DNA of 64,000 bases from Mycobacterium rhizamassiliense. Lineage in GTDB: Bacteria; Actinomycetota; Actinomycetes; Mycobacteriales; Mycobacteriaceae. A model generated the notes under the pieces. The model saw only the letters and a list, made by a program, of their open reading frames with translations, was not told where the DNA came from and ran no database searches. The translations under genes and the position numbers were made by a program. Where the stretch lies: NCBI RefSeq assembly GCF_900157375.1, contig NZ_LT721901.1, forward strand, positions 3,458,315 to 3,522,314. Reading direction: 5' to 3'. Below, piece after piece: positions 1 to 10,399 of this stretch. The stretch's first letter is position 1, and each line of letters opens with the position of its first letter.

Positions 1-2
1 GC

Positions 3-320
3 CTAGCCGTACTGGCGGCCACCCCGGCGGTCGACGGTGTGGTGCTGGTGGCCGACGCGCTGATCGACCTGGGCTCGCCGTTGTGGGCTCGACCGGATGC
101 GCGGGTGCCGTTCACCGCGGTGTTGTTGGGCCACAGCGACATCGGCGAGCTGCCGCTCGAGCCGCCGCTCGACCCGGTGCGCTTCCTGTCGGCGACGCCG
201 ATCACCGCGACCGAGGCGGCCTGGGTGCGGCTCAAGGGCGCCGAGGCCATGCGGCAGGCGTGGCAGAACGACGGCGTCGATGTACTGAACCCGAATCGCC
301 GCGCAGCACAACCGAATTGA
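3..320 (+). CDS. C-terminal part of a SUFU (suppressor of fused)-like domain protein, 5' truncated by window
   Basis: Only the last 105 codons lie in the window; the reading frame is already open at base 3 and ends in TGA. The tail alternates hydrophobic strands (GVVLVADALIDLG, FTAVLLG) with a closing helix containing WVRLKGAEAM. This resembles the end of the SUFU-domain proteins I recall beside sugC/corA in non-tuberculous mycobacteria. No catalytic residues are visible and the function in bacteria is unclear. It converges on corA with only 4 bases between the stops. The family call is from memory of similar tails and is moderate; that the region is coding is clear from frame length and third-position GC. 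Confidence 0.6.
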   Translation, partial: LAVLAATPAVDGVVLVADALIDLGSPLWARPDARVPFTAVLLGHSDIGELPLEPPLDPVRFLSATPITATEAAWVRLKGAEAMRQAWQNDGVDVLNPNRRAAQPN

Positions 321-324
321 ACGG

Positions 325-1425
325 CTAAAGCCAGTTGTTCCTGCGGAATTGGAAGTACAGCGCCAGGCAGGCGAGGCTCGTCGCGGCCATGATGCCCGGG
401 TAACCCCACGTCCAGTTCAGCTCCGGCATGAAGTGGAAGTTCATCCCGTAGATCGCGGCGATCATGGTGGGCACCGCCAGGATACCGGCCCAGGCCGCCA
501 TCTTGCGCATATCGTTGTTCTGCTGCATGCCAACTCGGGCCAACGCCGCCTGCACCAGCGAGTTGAGCATGTCGTCGTAGCCGGCGATCCGGTCGGCGGC
601 CTCGGAGTGATGATCGCCGACGTCCCGCAGATAGCGCCGCACCTCTTTGGAGATCAGGTCCTTGTTTTCCATTTGCATTCGGTGGAATGCGGTCGACAGC
701 GGGGTCACGCACCGGCGTAGCTCGACAACCTCGCGCTTGAGCAGATAGATCGGCTCGACGTCGAGCTTGCGGCCCGGGGCGAACGCGACTTCCTCGATGC
801 TGTCGATGTCGGATTCCATCAGCCGGGTCACCTCGAGATAGCGATCCACGACGTAGTCGGCGATCGCGTGCATCACCGCGAACGGCCCCATCCGCAGCTG
901 CTCACCGTCGGCTTCCATGCTCTTGCGCACGTTGGCCAGCCCGCTGTGCTCGCCGTGGCGAACCGTGACCACGAAATCATTGCCGACGAAGACCATCACC
1001 TCGCCGCTCTCGACGATCTCGCGGGCCAGCGCCACCGACTCGTGCGGCACGTACTTGACCGTCTTGAGCACCAGCACCAGCGTGTCGTCGTAGCGCTCCA
1101 GCTTGGGTCGCTGATGCGCGCAGACCGCGTCCTCGACGGCCAGCGCGTGCAACCCGAACACGTTCGCCACTTCCGTCATCTGCGCCTCGTTGGGTTCGTG
1201 CAAGCCGACCCAGACGAACGCCTCGTGCCCCAGCGCCTCGATCTGGTGCACCTTGCTGCAGGCGGCTTCGTAGCTGAACTTGCCGGGCAGCCGCTGACCT
1301 CCCACGTACACGGCGCAGTCGATCAACGCCTCGTGCGGCGGGGGCGGTTGCGGCGTGGGTTCGGGATCCGGCTCGTGCGCGATCGTTCGAAGCGCTTCCG
1401 GCAGTGCGTCGAAACCCTCGAACAC
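325..1425 (-). CDS. corA: CorA-family magnesium/cobalt channel
   Basis: CorA forms a homopentameric inner-membrane channel for Mg2+ and related divalent cations. The protein carries a long cytoplasmic N-terminal domain, a stalk helix and two C-terminal membrane helices. The family signature YGMNF, followed by FMPEL, sits in the loop after the first of these. I chose the GTG at 1425: a GGAGG lies 5 bases upstream and the product is 366 residues, the length I recall for M. tuberculosis Rv1239c. The frame runs open further upstream to 1647, but that extension would overlap the mdh start and looks non-coding. It is transcribed divergently from mdh, with a 190-base gap that must hold both promoters. 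Identification is strong from the near colinear match to the mycobacterial protein. Confidence 0.95.
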   Translation of the reverse strand: MFEGFDALPEALRTIAHEPDPEPTPQPPPPHEALIDCAVYVGGQRLPGKFSYEAACSKVHQIEALGHEAFVWVGLHEPNEAQMTEVANVFGLHALAVEDAVCAHQRPKLERYDDTLVLVLKTVKYVPHESVALAREIVESGEVMVFVGNDFVVTVRHGEHSGLANVRKSMEADGEQLRMGPFAVMHAIADYVVDRYLEVTRLMESDIDSIEEVAFAPGRKLDVEPIYLLKREVVELRRCVTPLSTAFHRMQMENKDLISKEVRRYLRDVGDHHSEAADRIAGYDDMLNSLVQAALARVGMQQNNDMRKMAAWAGILAVPTMIAAIYGMNFHFMPELNWTWGYPGIMAATSLACLALYFQFRRNNWL

Positions 1426-1615
1426 CACAACCTCCAATGATGCCGCGAACCTGGTAGGGCGGTGCCCCATGCTACGCGTGCTGGTAAAACGCGGCATGAA
1501 ATGGCGTGCCGCGGCCGAGTGCTGATGGCGGCCGCCGGACGGTCGGCGGCGGTGCGCTAGTTTCGTGGGCGACCCCGAACTGTTTTGAAGACTTTCTCCA
1601 TAGGAGTGAACCGAC

Positions 1616-2605
1616 GTGAGCGCAAGTCCACTCAAGGTCGCCGTCACCGGCGCTGCCGGCCAGATCGGCTACAGCCTGTTGTTCCGCCTGGCGAGCGGCT
1701 CGCTACTGGGGCCCGACCGCCCGATCGAGCTACGGCTGCTCGAAATCGAGCCCGCGCTCAAGGCGCTCGAGGGCGTCGTGATGGAGCTCGACGACTGCGC
1801 GTTCCCTTTGCTGTCCGGCGTTGAGATCGGCTCGGACGCGAACAAGATCTTCGACGGCGTCAACCTCGCCCTGCTCGTCGGCGCGCGGCCGCGCGGCCCG
1901 GGCATGGAGCGCAGCGACCTGCTGGAGGCCAACGGCGCGATCTTCACCGCGCAGGGCAAGGCGCTGAACTCCGTCGCCGCCGACGACGTCCGCATCGGCG
2001 TGACCGGTAACCCGGCCAACACCAACGCGCTGATCGCGCTCAGCAACGCGCCCGACATCCCGAAAGAACGGTTCTCGGCGCTGACCCGCCTGGACCACAA
2101 CCGGGCGATCTCGCAGCTGGCCAAGAAGACCGGCGCCAAGGTTACCGACATCAAGAAGGTGACGATCTGGGGCAACCACTCGGCCACCCAGTACCCCGAC
2201 ATCTTCCACGCCGAGGTCGGCGGCAAGAACGCGGCCGACGTGGTCAACGACCAGAACTGGATCGAGAACGACTTCATCCCCACGGTCGCCAAGCGCGGCG
2301 CGGCGATCATCGACGCGCGCGGCGCCTCCTCTGCCGCCTCGGCGGCCTCGGCCACCGTCGACGCCGCCCGCTCCTGGCTGCTGGGTAGCCCGGACGGCGA
2401 CTGGGTCTCGATGGCGGTCTTCTCCGACGGCTCCTACGGCGTGCCGGAGGGCATCGTGTCGTCGTTCCCGGTGACCACCAAGGACGGCAACTGGTCGATC
2501 GTGCAGGGTCTGGAGATCGACGAGTTCTCCCAGAGCCGCATCGACAAGACCACCGCCGAGCTGGTCGACGAGCGCGCGGCCGTCACGGAACTGAAGCTGA
2601 TCTGA
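1616..2605 (+). CDS. mdh: Malate dehydrogenase (NAD-dependent)
   Basis: Oxidises malate to oxaloacetate with NAD+ in the TCA cycle, cytosolic, normally a dimer. The 329-residue product has the N-terminal dinucleotide-binding loop GAAGQIG (residues 11-17), the substrate arginines around RPRGPGMER, the catalytic histidine in the [10 protein letters not shown] segment and the aspartate in LDHNRA. Length is that of the cytosolic actinobacterial MDH. The GTG start at 1616 is preceded by GGAG at 1603-1606. The next gene encodes malic enzyme, so malate can be directed either to oxaloacetate or to pyruvate from neighbouring genes. In M. tuberculosis mdh is reported among cAMP-inducible genes; nothing in the upstream sequence here proves that control. 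Confidence 0.97.
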   Translation: MSASPLKVAVTGAAGQIGYSLLFRLASGSLLGPDRPIELRLLEIEPALKALEGVVMELDDCAFPLLSGVEIGSDANKIFDGVNLALLVGARPRGPGMERSDLLEANGAIFTAQGKALNSVAADDVRIGVTGNPANTNALIALSNAPDIPKERFSALTRLDHNRAISQLAKKTGAKVTDIKKVTIWGNHSATQYPDIFHAEVGGKNAADVVNDQNWIENDFIPTVAKRGAAIIDARGASSAASAASATVDAARSWLLGSPDGDWVSMAVFSDGSYGVPEGIVSSFPVTTKDGNWSIVQGLEIDEFSQSRIDKTTAELVDERAAVTELKLI

Positions 2606-2684
2606 GCAAGCGTGGCGATCGCAAGCGCGGCGAAGCCGGGTGCAGCGGGTCGCCACCGGCATCGCGAGACGATTAGGGCTACTA

Positions 2685-3878
2685 ATGAGTAGTCAGTACC
2701 CTGAGGCCGTGCCAGAAATTGTGGAGTCGGAAAAGATCGTCATCGGCGACGATGAGATCTTCGAGGCTCACGCAGGGGGAAAGCTTTCCGTAGAGCTCAA
2801 GTCCCCGCTGGACACCAAGCGCGCCCTGTCGATCGCCTACACCCCCGGTGTGGCGCAGGTCAGCCGGGCGATAGCCGCCGACCACACGCTTGCCGCCCGC
2901 TACACCTGGGCGAATCGGCTGGTCGCCGTCGTCAGCGACGGCAGCGCGGTGCTGGGCCTCGGCGACATCGGCCCGGCCGCGGCGCTGCCGGTGATGGAGG
3001 GCAAGAGCGCGCTGTTCAAGGAATTCGCCGGCCTGGACGCGATCCCGATCGTGCTGGACACCAAGGACCCCGACGAGATCGTCGAGACGCTGGTGCGGCT
3101 GCGGCCGACGTTCGGCGCGGTCAACCTCGAGGACATCTCGGCTCCCCGCTGCTTCGAGATCGAGCAGCGGGCCATCGAGGCGCTGGACTGCCCGGTGATG
3201 CACGACGACCAGCACGGCACGGCGATCGTGGTGCTCGCGGCGCTGATGGGCGCCAGCAAGCTGCTCGGCCGGGACATGTCCTCGCTGCGGGTGGCGGTCT
3301 CCGGCGCCGGCGCTGCCGGCGTCGCCTGCTCGAAACTGCTTTTGGCAGAAGGTGTTTCGGATATCACCGTGCTCGACTCACGCGGCGTTCTGCACCCCGA
3401 CCGAGACGACATGAACGCCGTCAAGGCCGACCTGGCGCGCGGCACCAACCCGCGCGGCATCACCGGCGGCATGGTGGAGGCGCTCGACGGCGCCGACGTC
3501 TTCCTCGGGCTGTCGGGGGGAGTCGTCCCCGAGGAGCTCATCGCCACGATGGCGCCCAACGGGATCGTGTTCGCGCTGTCCAACCCTGACCCGGAGATCC
3601 ATCCCGAGCTCGCGGCCAAGTACGCCGCCGTCGTGGCCACCGGGCGCAGCGACTTCCCGAACCAGATCAACAACGTGCTTGCCTTCCCGGGCGTGTTCCG
3701 CGGCGCGCTGGACGCCGGTGCCCGCCGGATCACCGAGAAGATGATGGTGGCCGCCGCCGAGGCGATCTACTCGGTCGTCAGCGACGACCTCGCGCCCGAC
3801 CGGATCGTCCCGAGCCCGCTGGACCACAGCGTCAGCGAAGCGGTGGCCAAGGCGGTGGCTCAGGCTGCGGAAGCCTGA
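2685..3878 (+). CDS. NAD(P)-dependent malic enzyme
   Basis: Oxidative decarboxylation of malate to pyruvate, linking the TCA cycle with gluconeogenesis and pyruvate. The 397-residue protein is the short bacterial type without a phosphotransacetylase tail. Visible motifs are AYTPGVAQV in the N-terminal malic domain, VMHDDQHGTAIV at the domain junction (metal-binding aspartates), the Rossmann loop SGAGAAGVA, and the substrate-loop sequence FALSNPDPEI. I chose ATG at 2685, with AGGG 6 bases upstream, rather than the upstream frame opening at 2640; a GTG at 2709 is the alternative but its GAGG is too close. In M. tuberculosis this slot holds vapBC33 and a PE_PGRS gene, so the gene content differs at this locus. 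Confidence 0.92.
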   Translation: MSSQYPEAVPEIVESEKIVIGDDEIFEAHAGGKLSVELKSPLDTKRALSIAYTPGVAQVSRAIAADHTLAARYTWANRLVAVVSDGSAVLGLGDIGPAAALPVMEGKSALFKEFAGLDAIPIVLDTKDPDEIVETLVRLRPTFGAVNLEDISAPRCFEIEQRAIEALDCPVMHDDQHGTAIVVLAALMGASKLLGRDMSSLRVAVSGAGAAGVACSKLLLAEGVSDITVLDSRGVLHPDRDDMNAVKADLARGTNPRGITGGMVEALDGADVFLGLSGGVVPEELIATMAPNGIVFALSNPDPEIHPELAAKYAAVVATGRSDFPNQINNVLAFPGVFRGALDAGARRITEKMMVAAAEAIYSVVSDDLAPDRIVPSPLDHSVSEAVAKAVAQAAEA

Positions 3879-3897
3879 CCGTCCTGAGGCCACTCGG

Positions 3898-4773
3898 GTG
3901 AAAACCGGCAGGCTGGTCGCCCTGCTGCTGGTCGCCGCCGTGGCAGTGCTGTCGTTGGCCGGCTGCGGCTCCCACAGCGGTAACCCCCACGCCGGCGAGG
4001 TGGTGGTCGGATCCGGGCGCGACGCCGAGTCGACGCTGCTGGCCGGTATCTACGCGGCGGCGCTGCGGTCGTACGGCTTCCCCGCGCGCACCGAGCCGAG
4101 CGACAACCCGATGGCCCAGCTGGACTCCGGCGCATTCACCGTCGTGCCGGCCTTCACCGGTCAGATGCTGCAGACCCTGCGGCCCGGGGCGTCGCAGCTG
4201 TCCGACACGCAGGTCTACCGCACGATGGTGTCGGCGCTCCCGGAAGGCGTCGCCGCCGGCGACTACACCACGTCCGCCGAAGACAAGCCCGTGTTAATGG
4301 TGACGCAGTCGACCGCCAGGGCGTGGGGCGGCAACAACCGCAACGCGGACCTGAGCGCGCTACCGAAACATTGCGACGGGCTGGCCCTCGGGGTCGTCGC
4401 CGGTCGCCGGGTACCCGCCGCGGTCGGCAGCTGCCTGCTGCCAGCCGCACGCGAATTCCCTTCTGAGACAACAATGTTCGACGCGCTGCGGGCCGGGCAG
4501 CTGACCGCCGCATGGACCACCACCGCCGACCCCGCGGTCCCCGGCGACCTGGTGTCGCTGGCCGACGGCAAGCCCGCGCTGGTTCAGGCCGAGAACGTGG
4601 TGCCGCTGTACCGGCGCAACGCGCTGAGCGATCGGCAGTTGCTGGCGATCAACGAAGTGGCCGGCGTGCTGGACACCGCCGCCCTGGCCGACATGCGCAG
4701 ACAGGTGGCCGGTGGCGCCGACCCGCAGGCGGTGGCCGGCGGTTGGCTGGCCGAACACCCGCTGGGGCGCTGA
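3898..4773 (+). CDS. lpqZ: LpqZ-like lipoprotein, glycine-betaine/choline-type substrate-binding protein
   Basis: A 291-residue exported lipoprotein of the OpuAC periplasmic-binding fold. The N-terminus is a basic start, a hydrophobic core and a lipobox LAGC, so the mature protein begins at the cysteine near residue 22 and is anchored to the outer face of the membrane. The body resembles quaternary-amine-binding components of ABC importers, but no permease or ATPase gene lies beside it. Partners must be elsewhere, or it may act as an orphan. The start is GTG at 3898 with GAGG at 3886-3889. It follows the malic enzyme stop by 19 bases and may be cotranscribed. Its stop lies 3 bases from that of the convergent SDR gene. 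Confidence 0.85.
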   Translation: MKTGRLVALLLVAAVAVLSLAGCGSHSGNPHAGEVVVGSGRDAESTLLAGIYAAALRSYGFPARTEPSDNPMAQLDSGAFTVVPAFTGQMLQTLRPGASQLSDTQVYRTMVSALPEGVAAGDYTTSAEDKPVLMVTQSTARAWGGNNRNADLSALPKHCDGLALGVVAGRRVPAAVGSCLLPAAREFPSETTMFDALRAGQLTAAWTTTADPAVPGDLVSLADGKPALVQAENVVPLYRRNALSDRQLLAINEVAGVLDTAALADMRRQVAGGADPQAVAGGWLAEHPLGR

Positions 4774-4776
4774 GCC

Positions 4777-5601
4777 CTAACGCGGGATCATCTTGCCCAT
4801 CGACGACCGGACGATGCGCTGATATCCGGAGCCGGTGAGGCGAACCATGATGTCCAGGATCTTGGCGTCGGGGCCGACCAGCACGCGCGCCCGGTTCTTC
4901 TGCACGGCGTCGAGGATGATGCGGGCGGCCTTCTGCGGACTCGTCATCGCCAGCTTCTTGTCGAACAGCTTGGCCAGCTGCTCGGGGTCGAGGCCCTCGG
5001 CGGCGGTGGCGTTGCGGGCGATCGCGGTCTTGATGCCGCCGGGGTGCACGGTGGTGACCTTGACCGGGTGCCCCGCCAGGTGCATCTCCTGGCGCAGCGC
5101 CTCGGTGAAGCCGCGGACGGCGAACTTCGCCGAGTTGTACGCGGCCTGACCGGGCACCGAGAAGAGCCCGAACACGCTGGAGACGTTGACGACGTGGCCG
5201 TCGCCGGAGGCGATCAGGTGGGGGAGGAAGGCCTTGGTGCCGTTCACGACGCCCCAGAAGTCGACGTCCATCACCCGTTCGATGTCCTTGAACTGGCTGA
5301 CCTCGATGTCGCCGGTGAAGGCGATGCCGGCGTTGTTGTAGATCTGGTTGACCTTGCCGAAGTGCTCCTTGACCGCGTCGGCGTACAGCAGGAACGCCTC
5401 GCGCTCGGTGACGTCGAGGCGGTCGGCCTTGACCGGCGCGCCGATCGCCTTCAGCTGCTCCTCGGTCTGCGCCAGGCCCTCGGTGTCGACGTCGCTGATC
5501 GCCAGGCTGGCGCCGGAACGGCCCAGCTCGATGGCCAGCGCCTGCCCGATGCCCGAACCCGCGCCGGTGACCACCGCGACCTTGCCTGCGAATCCCCGCA
5601 T
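4777..5601 (-). CDS. Short-chain dehydrogenase/reductase (Rv1245c-like)
   Basis: A classical SDR of 274 residues, cytosolic. The cofactor loop is TGAGSGIG near the N-terminus, an aspartate-rich SDVD follows the second strand and suggests NAD(H) rather than NADPH preference, NNAG is present, and the catalytic triad is the serine of VSSVFG with the YNSAK motif (Tyr and Lys). The substrate is unknown. I prefer ATG 5601 over the GTG at 5607 because a GGGAG lies 7 bases upstream of the ATG, whereas the GTG would nearly touch it. In M. tuberculosis a relBE toxin-antitoxin pair sits between this gene and kgd; here only about 80 non-coding bases separate them. Confidence 0.9.
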   Translation of the reverse strand: MRGFAGKVAVVTGAGSGIGQALAIELGRSGASLAISDVDTEGLAQTEEQLKAIGAPVKADRLDVTEREAFLLYADAVKEHFGKVNQIYNNAGIAFTGDIEVSQFKDIERVMDVDFWGVVNGTKAFLPHLIASGDGHVVNVSSVFGLFSVPGQAAYNSAKFAVRGFTEALRQEMHLAGHPVKVTTVHPGGIKTAIARNATAAEGLDPEQLAKLFDKKLAMTSPQKAARIILDAVQKNRARVLVGPDAKILDIMVRLTGSGYQRIVRSSMGKMIPR

Positions 5602-5682
5602 GAACACGCTCCCTCGTGAAGAAGAATCTGCGTCGAGGTTAACCGGTACCGGCGGTCCCTGATAACGCCGGGTGTCTCAGGC

Positions 5683-8600
5683 TCAGCCGAACGCGATGTC
5701 GAGGATCTCCTGCTGCTCGACGGCGTGCACCTTGGACGAACCCGACGACGGGGCCGACATCGCCCGGCGGGAGATGCGCTTGATCCCGGTCAGCTTGTCC
5801 GGCAGCAGCTCGGGCAGCTCCAAGCCGAACCGCGGCCACGCGCCCTGGTTGGCCGGTTCCTCCTGCACCCAGAAGAACTGGTTGGCGGCCGGGTAGCGGT
5901 CCAGCGTTTCGTTGAGTCGCCGTTTCGGCAGCGGCGCGAGCTGCTCGATCCGCACGATCGCCACGTCGTCGCGGTTGTCCTTGGCCTTGCGGGCGACCAG
6001 CTCGTAGTAGATCTTGCCGCTGGTCAGCAGGATCCGGCTGACCTTGCTGCGATCGCCGATGCCCTCCTCGTAGGTGGGCTCCTCGAGCACCGAGCGGAAC
6101 TTGATCTCGGTGAAGTCCCGCACGTCGCTGACCGCCGCCTTGTTGCGCAGCATCGACTTCGGGGTGAACACGATCAGTGGGCGCTGCACACCGTCCAGCG
6201 CGTGCCGGCGCAACAGGTGGAAGTAGTTCGACGGCGTCGACGGCACCGCGATCGTCATCGAACCCTCGGCCCACAGTTGCAGGAAGCGTTCGATGCGGCC
6301 GGAGGTGTGGTCCGGGCCCTGGCCCTCGTGGCCGTGCGGCAGCAGCAGCACGACGTTGGACAGCTGGCCCCACTTGGCCTCACCGGAGCTGATGAACTCG
6401 TCGATGATCGACTGCGCGCCGTTCACGAAGTCGCCGAACTGCCCCTCCCACAACACAAGTGCGTCCGGGTTGCCCACGGTGTAGCCGTACTCGAATCCCA
6501 CGGCGGCGTACTCGGACAGCGGTGAGTCGTAGACCAAGAACTTGCCGCCCGACGGGGTGCCGTCGGAGTTGGTCGCCAGCAGCTGCAGCGGAGTGAACTC
6601 CTGGCCGGTCTGGCGGTCGATGATCACCGAATGCCGCTGCGAGAAGGTGCCGCGCCGGGTGTCCTGCCCCGACAGCCGGATCAGCTTGCCCTCGGCGACC
6701 AGCGATCCCAGGGCCAGCAGCTCGCCGAAGGCCCAGTCGATCTTGCCCTCGTAGGCCATCTCGCGGCGCTTCTCGAGCACCGGCTGCACGCGTGGGTGCA
6801 CGGTGAATCCGTCGGGGACGGCCAGGAACGCGTCGCCGATGCGGGCCAGCAGCGACTTGTCCACCGCCGTGGACAACCCCGCGGGCACCAGCTGGTCGGC
6901 CTCCACCGATTCGCTCGGCAGCGCGCCGTGCTTTTCCACCTCACGGACTTCGTTGAACACCTGCTCGAGTTGGCCTTGGTAGTCGCGCAGCGCGTCCTCG
7001 GCCTCCTTCATCGAGATGTCGCCGCGGCCGATCAGGGCTTCGGTGTAGCTCTTGCGGGCACCGCGCTTGGTGTCGACGACGTCGTACATGTAGGGGTTGG
7101 TCATCGACGGGTCGTCGCCCTCGTTGTGCCCGCGCCTGCGGTAGCACAGCATGTCGATGATGACGTCCTTGCGGAACGTCTGGCGGAAGTCCACGGCCAG
7201 CCGCGCCACCCACGCGCACGCCTCCGGGTCGTCGCCGTTGACGTGAAAGATCGGCGCGCCAATCATTTTCGCCACGTCCGTGCAGTACTCGCTGGAGCGC
7301 GAGTACTCGGGGGCGGTGGTGAAGCCGATCTGGTTGTTGACGATCACGTGGATGGTGCCGCCGACGCGGTACCCCGGCAGCAGCGCCAGGTTCAGCGTCT
7401 CGGCGACCACACCCTGGCCGGCGAACGCGGCGTCGCCGTGCAGCATCAGCGGCACCACCGAGAAGCCGTCGTCGCTGTCGCCCTTGTCCAGCAGGTCCTG
7501 CTTGGCCCGGACCAGGCCCTCCACCACCGGGTCGACTGCTTCCAGGTGCGACGGATTTGCCGTCAGCGACACTTGAATGTCGTTGTCGCCGAACATCTGT
7601 AGGTACACGCCGGTGGCACCGAGGTGGTACTTGACGTCACCGGACCCGTGCGCCTGCGACGGGTTGAGGTTGCCCTCGAACTCGCTGAAGATCTGCGAGT
7701 ACGGCTTGCCGACGATGTTGGCCAGCACATTGAGCCGCCCGCGGTGCGGCATCGCGATGACGACCTCGTCCAGGCCGTGCTCGGCGCACTGGTCGATCGC
7801 CGCGTCCATCAGCGGGATCTGGCTTTCGGCGCCCTCCAGCGAGAAGCGTTTCTGCCCAACATATTTGGTCTGCAGGAAGGTTTCGAAAGCCTCGGCGGCG
7901 TTGAGCTTGCTCAGGATGTACTTCTGTTCGCCCACCGTCGGCTTGACGTGCTTTGTCTCGACCCGCTCTTGCAGCCAGCGCTGTTGCTCGGGCTCGAGGA
8001 TGTGGGTGTATTCCACGCCGATGTGGCGGCAGTAGGCGTCGCGCAGCAGGCCCAGCACGTCGCGCAGCTTCTTGTACTCCCAACCGCCAAAGCCGTTGAC
8101 CTTGAACTGCCGATCGAGGTCCCACAGCGTCAGGCCGTGGTTGAGCAACTCGAGGTCGGGGTGGCTGCGGAACCGGGTGGTGTCCAGGCGCAGCGGGTCG
8201 ATGTCGGCCATCAGGTGTCCGCGGTTGCGGTAGGCCGCGATCAGCTCCATCACCCGGGCGTTCTTGTCGACGATCGAGTCCGGGTTGTCGGTGCTCCAGC
8301 GGATCGGCAGATACGGGTTGCCCAACTCGCGGAAGATCTCGTCCCAGAACGAATCCGAGAGCAGCATCTCGTGGATGGTGCGCAGGAAGTCACCGGATTC
8401 CGCGCCCTGGATGATGCGGTGGTCGTACGTGGAGGTCAGCGTGATCAGCTTGCCGATGCCCAGCTCTGCGATGCGCTCCTCGCTGGCGCCCTGGAATTCG
8501 GCGGGGTATTCCATGGCCCCGACGCCGATGATGGCGCCCTGCCCCGACATCAGCCGGGGCACCGAGTGCACCGTGCCGATGGTGCCCGGGTTGGTCAGCG

Positions 8601-9240
8601 AAATCGTCACGCCCGCAAAGTCTTCGGCGGTCAGCTTGCCGTCGCGGGCGCGCCGCACGATGTCCTCGTAGGCGGAGACGAACTCGGCGAACCGCATCTC
8701 CTCGCAGCCCTTGATGCCGGCCACCACCAGCGAGCGCTTGCCGTCCTTGCCCTGAAGGTCAATGGCCAGACCGAGATTGGTGTGCGCCGGGGTCACCGCG
8801 GTGGGCTTGCCGTCGACCTCGGCGAAGTGCCGGTTCATGTTCGGGAACTTCTTAACCGCCCGCACCAGCGCGTAGCCCAGCAGATGGGTGAACGAGATCT
8901 TGCCGCCGCGGGTGCGCTTGAGTTGGTTGTTGATGACGATGCGGTTGTCGATCATCAGCTTGGCGGGGACGGCCCGCACACTGGTCGCCGTCGGGACGTC
9001 CAGCGAGGCGGACATGTTCTTGACGACGGCCGCGGCGGCGCCGCGCAGCACCTGCACCTCGTCGCCTTCGGCCGGCGGGGGAGTCGGGGCCTTCGAAGCG
9101 GGTGCAGGGGGCTCGGGGTTGTAGTCCACCAGGAACTCGTGCCAGCTCGGATCCACCGACGACGGGTCGTCGCGGAACTTGCGGTACATCTCCTCGACCA
9201 GCCATTCGTTCTGCCCGAACGGTGAACTAATGTTGCTCAC
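5683..9240 (-). CDS. kgd: Multifunctional 2-oxoglutarate decarboxylase/dehydrogenase E1-E2 protein
   Basis: Thiamine-diphosphate enzyme of the actinobacterial TCA cycle that decarboxylates 2-oxoglutarate (KGD/ODH E1 activity, also 2-hydroxy-3-oxoadipate synthesis). The 1185-residue protein starts with the short helix [17 protein letters not shown], then a flexible Pro/Ala linker. Next comes a succinyltransferase E2-like domain with the [15 protein letters not shown] motif, and then the E1 domains with [10 protein letters not shown] and the thiamine-binding GDAAFAGQG. The linker is clearly shorter than in the 1231-residue M. tuberculosis protein I recall. GTG 9240 is chosen from the conserved SNISSPFGQ start; a GAGGCG lies 10 bases upstream. 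Control by the FHA protein GarA is established for the family but cannot be read from this sequence. Confidence 0.97.
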   Translation of the reverse strand: MSNISSPFGQNEWLVEEMYRKFRDDPSSVDPSWHEFLVDYNPEPPAPASKAPTPPPAEGDEVQVLRGAAAAVVKNMSASLDVPTATSVRAVPAKLMIDNRIVINNQLKRTRGGKISFTHLLGYALVRAVKKFPNMNRHFAEVDGKPTAVTPAHTNLGLAIDLQGKDGKRSLVVAGIKGCEEMRFAEFVSAYEDIVRRARDGKLTAEDFAGVTISLTNPGTIGTVHSVPRLMSGQGAIIGVGAMEYPAEFQGASEERIAELGIGKLITLTSTYDHRIIQGAESGDFLRTIHEMLLSDSFWDEIFRELGNPYLPIRWSTDNPDSIVDKNARVMELIAAYRNRGHLMADIDPLRLDTTRFRSHPDLELLNHGLTLWDLDRQFKVNGFGGWEYKKLRDVLGLLRDAYCRHIGVEYTHILEPEQQRWLQERVETKHVKPTVGEQKYILSKLNAAEAFETFLQTKYVGQKRFSLEGAESQIPLMDAAIDQCAEHGLDEVVIAMPHRGRLNVLANIVGKPYSQIFSEFEGNLNPSQAHGSGDVKYHLGATGVYLQMFGDNDIQVSLTANPSHLEAVDPVVEGLVRAKQDLLDKGDSDDGFSVVPLMLHGDAAFAGQGVVAETLNLALLPGYRVGGTIHVIVNNQIGFTTAPEYSRSSEYCTDVAKMIGAPIFHVNGDDPEACAWVARLAVDFRQTFRKDVIIDMLCYRRRGHNEGDDPSMTNPYMYDVVDTKRGARKSYTEALIGRGDISMKEAEDALRDYQGQLEQVFNEVREVEKHGALPSESVEADQLVPAGLSTAVDKSLLARIGDAFLAVPDGFTVHPRVQPVLEKRREMAYEGKIDWAFGELLALGSLVAEGKLIRLSGQDTRRGTFSQRHSVIIDRQTGQEFTPLQLLATNSDGTPSGGKFLVYDSPLSEYAAVGFEYGYTVGNPDALVLWEGQFGDFVNGAQSIIDEFISSGEAKWGQLSNVVLLLPHGHEGQGPDHTSGRIERFLQLWAEGSMTIAVPSTPSNYFHLLRRHALDGVQRPLIVFTPKSMLRNKAAVSDVRDFTEIKFRSVLEEPTYEEGIGDRSKVSRILLTSGKIYYELVARKAKDNRDDVAIVRIEQLAPLPKRRLNETLDRYPAANQFFWVQEEPANQGAWPRFGLELPELLPDKLTGIKRISRRAMSAPSSGSSKVHAVEQQEILDIAFG

Positions 9241-9418
9241 GACCGCTGTTCGCCTCAATTCTCGTGTCGTGCAGGCTCTGCAGCGCTATTGCTGATCGCC
9301 TGCGATTCTTCGCACCCCGGCCGGCGGAGTACCTCACACCCGTGGCGGCTGGAAAGCACTTCCGCCCCATAAAAGGCTATCGCTTCGCCGGCAATTCGCC
9401 AGATGGATGGGTGGACCG

Positions 9419-10180
9419 CTAGCCGGCGTCGTGCGCCGTCGGCAGCACGTGCAGGGCGGCGGGCCAACGGGCCGGCGGGACGCCGAACGCCTGGCGGGCG
9501 TTGCGGACGATCTTTCTGCCCAGGATGCGGTTGCCGGCGCCGCCGACAGCCGCGCCGATGCCGACGGGCAGCAGCTTGCCGAACATCAGCGCGCCGCGCC
9601 GCATTGCGTACCGCTTGACGAAGTACTTGAGCATCCGGCTGTTCAACCGCCCCAGGCTCGACAGCGGCAGCGAGGCCATTCCCTCGGCCAGCCAGCCGCC
9701 GTTGGTACGCGCCGGGCCGATCAGCTCGCCGATCGCGCGCCTGCTGTCGTCGCCCACCAGGACCGACAGCACCAAGGCGCGGCGCCGCTCGCGATGGTCG
9801 GCGGGGACGCCGTACACGACGGCGTTCGCCAGCACGAACACGGCGGTCGCCTCCATGAAGAAGACGGTTTCGCCGGCGCCCGCGGACATCGCCGTCAGTG
9901 TGCCGATGCCCGGGAAGGTCGCCGCCGATCCCACCGCCGCGCCGCTGGCCGTCAGCGCGGTCAGGTAGCGCTTTTCCAGCATGGCGACGATTTCGGCGGG
10001 GCTGGCCCCGGGATGCGCCCGTCGTAACCGGGCGACGTAGGCCGCCGCGGCCGGGGCCTGGATCCGGGTGCTGCGCTCGATGACCTGCGCCAACGCGCGC
10101 GCGGATGCCTTGGGTCGGCCGGTTGAGGCGCCCGGCGGCCAATCGGGAGCGGAGCTTCGCTGGGTGCGTCGGGCGCTCAT
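9419..10180 (-). CDS. Conserved membrane-associated protein (Rv1249c-like)
   Basis: A 253-residue protein with no catalytic motif I recognise. The N-terminal third is charged. The centre has Ala/Gly-rich hydrophobic stretches (ALTASGAAVGSAATFPGIGTLTA; AVFVLANAVVYGV), and a glycine-rich LPVGIGAAVGGAGNRILG lies near the C-terminus. This pattern suits an EcsC-like or peripheral membrane protein. ATG 10180 is preferred over the frame opening at 10204 because GAGAGG sits 5 bases before it. It lies upstream of kgd on the same strand but is separated from it by about 180 bases. Function unknown; it corresponds by position to M. tuberculosis Rv1249c. Confidence 0.75.
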   Translation of the reverse strand: MSARRTQRSSAPDWPPGASTGRPKASARALAQVIERSTRIQAPAAAAYVARLRRAHPGASPAEIVAMLEKRYLTALTASGAAVGSAATFPGIGTLTAMSAGAGETVFFMEATAVFVLANAVVYGVPADHRERRRALVLSVLVGDDSRRAIGELIGPARTNGGWLAEGMASLPLSSLGRLNSRMLKYFVKRYAMRRGALMFGKLLPVGIGAAVGGAGNRILGRKIVRNARQAFGVPPARWPAALHVLPTAHDAG

Positions 10181-10399
10181 ATTGCCTCTCGGAGTGAACA
10201 ACAACCCTTTCAGGCTAACTCGTGTTTGCTAAACCCGGGCCGAGCTGCGAAGTTTCCGGCTATCGGGTCCGCGGCTGCGGCGCCCGTTGCCCCACCCGGG
10301 ATAATGCAGGCTGTCGGTGGCGATCCGGGTCAGGTGGGCCATTGCAGTCCCGACAGCATCGCCGACAGCATGCTGGGGAGCCGAAACGAGGTGGGGTAG

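Noticed and set aside
7624..9225. Long + strand open frame of 533 codons
   Set aside because: Antisense to kgd, composition-biased, no domain or ribosome site.
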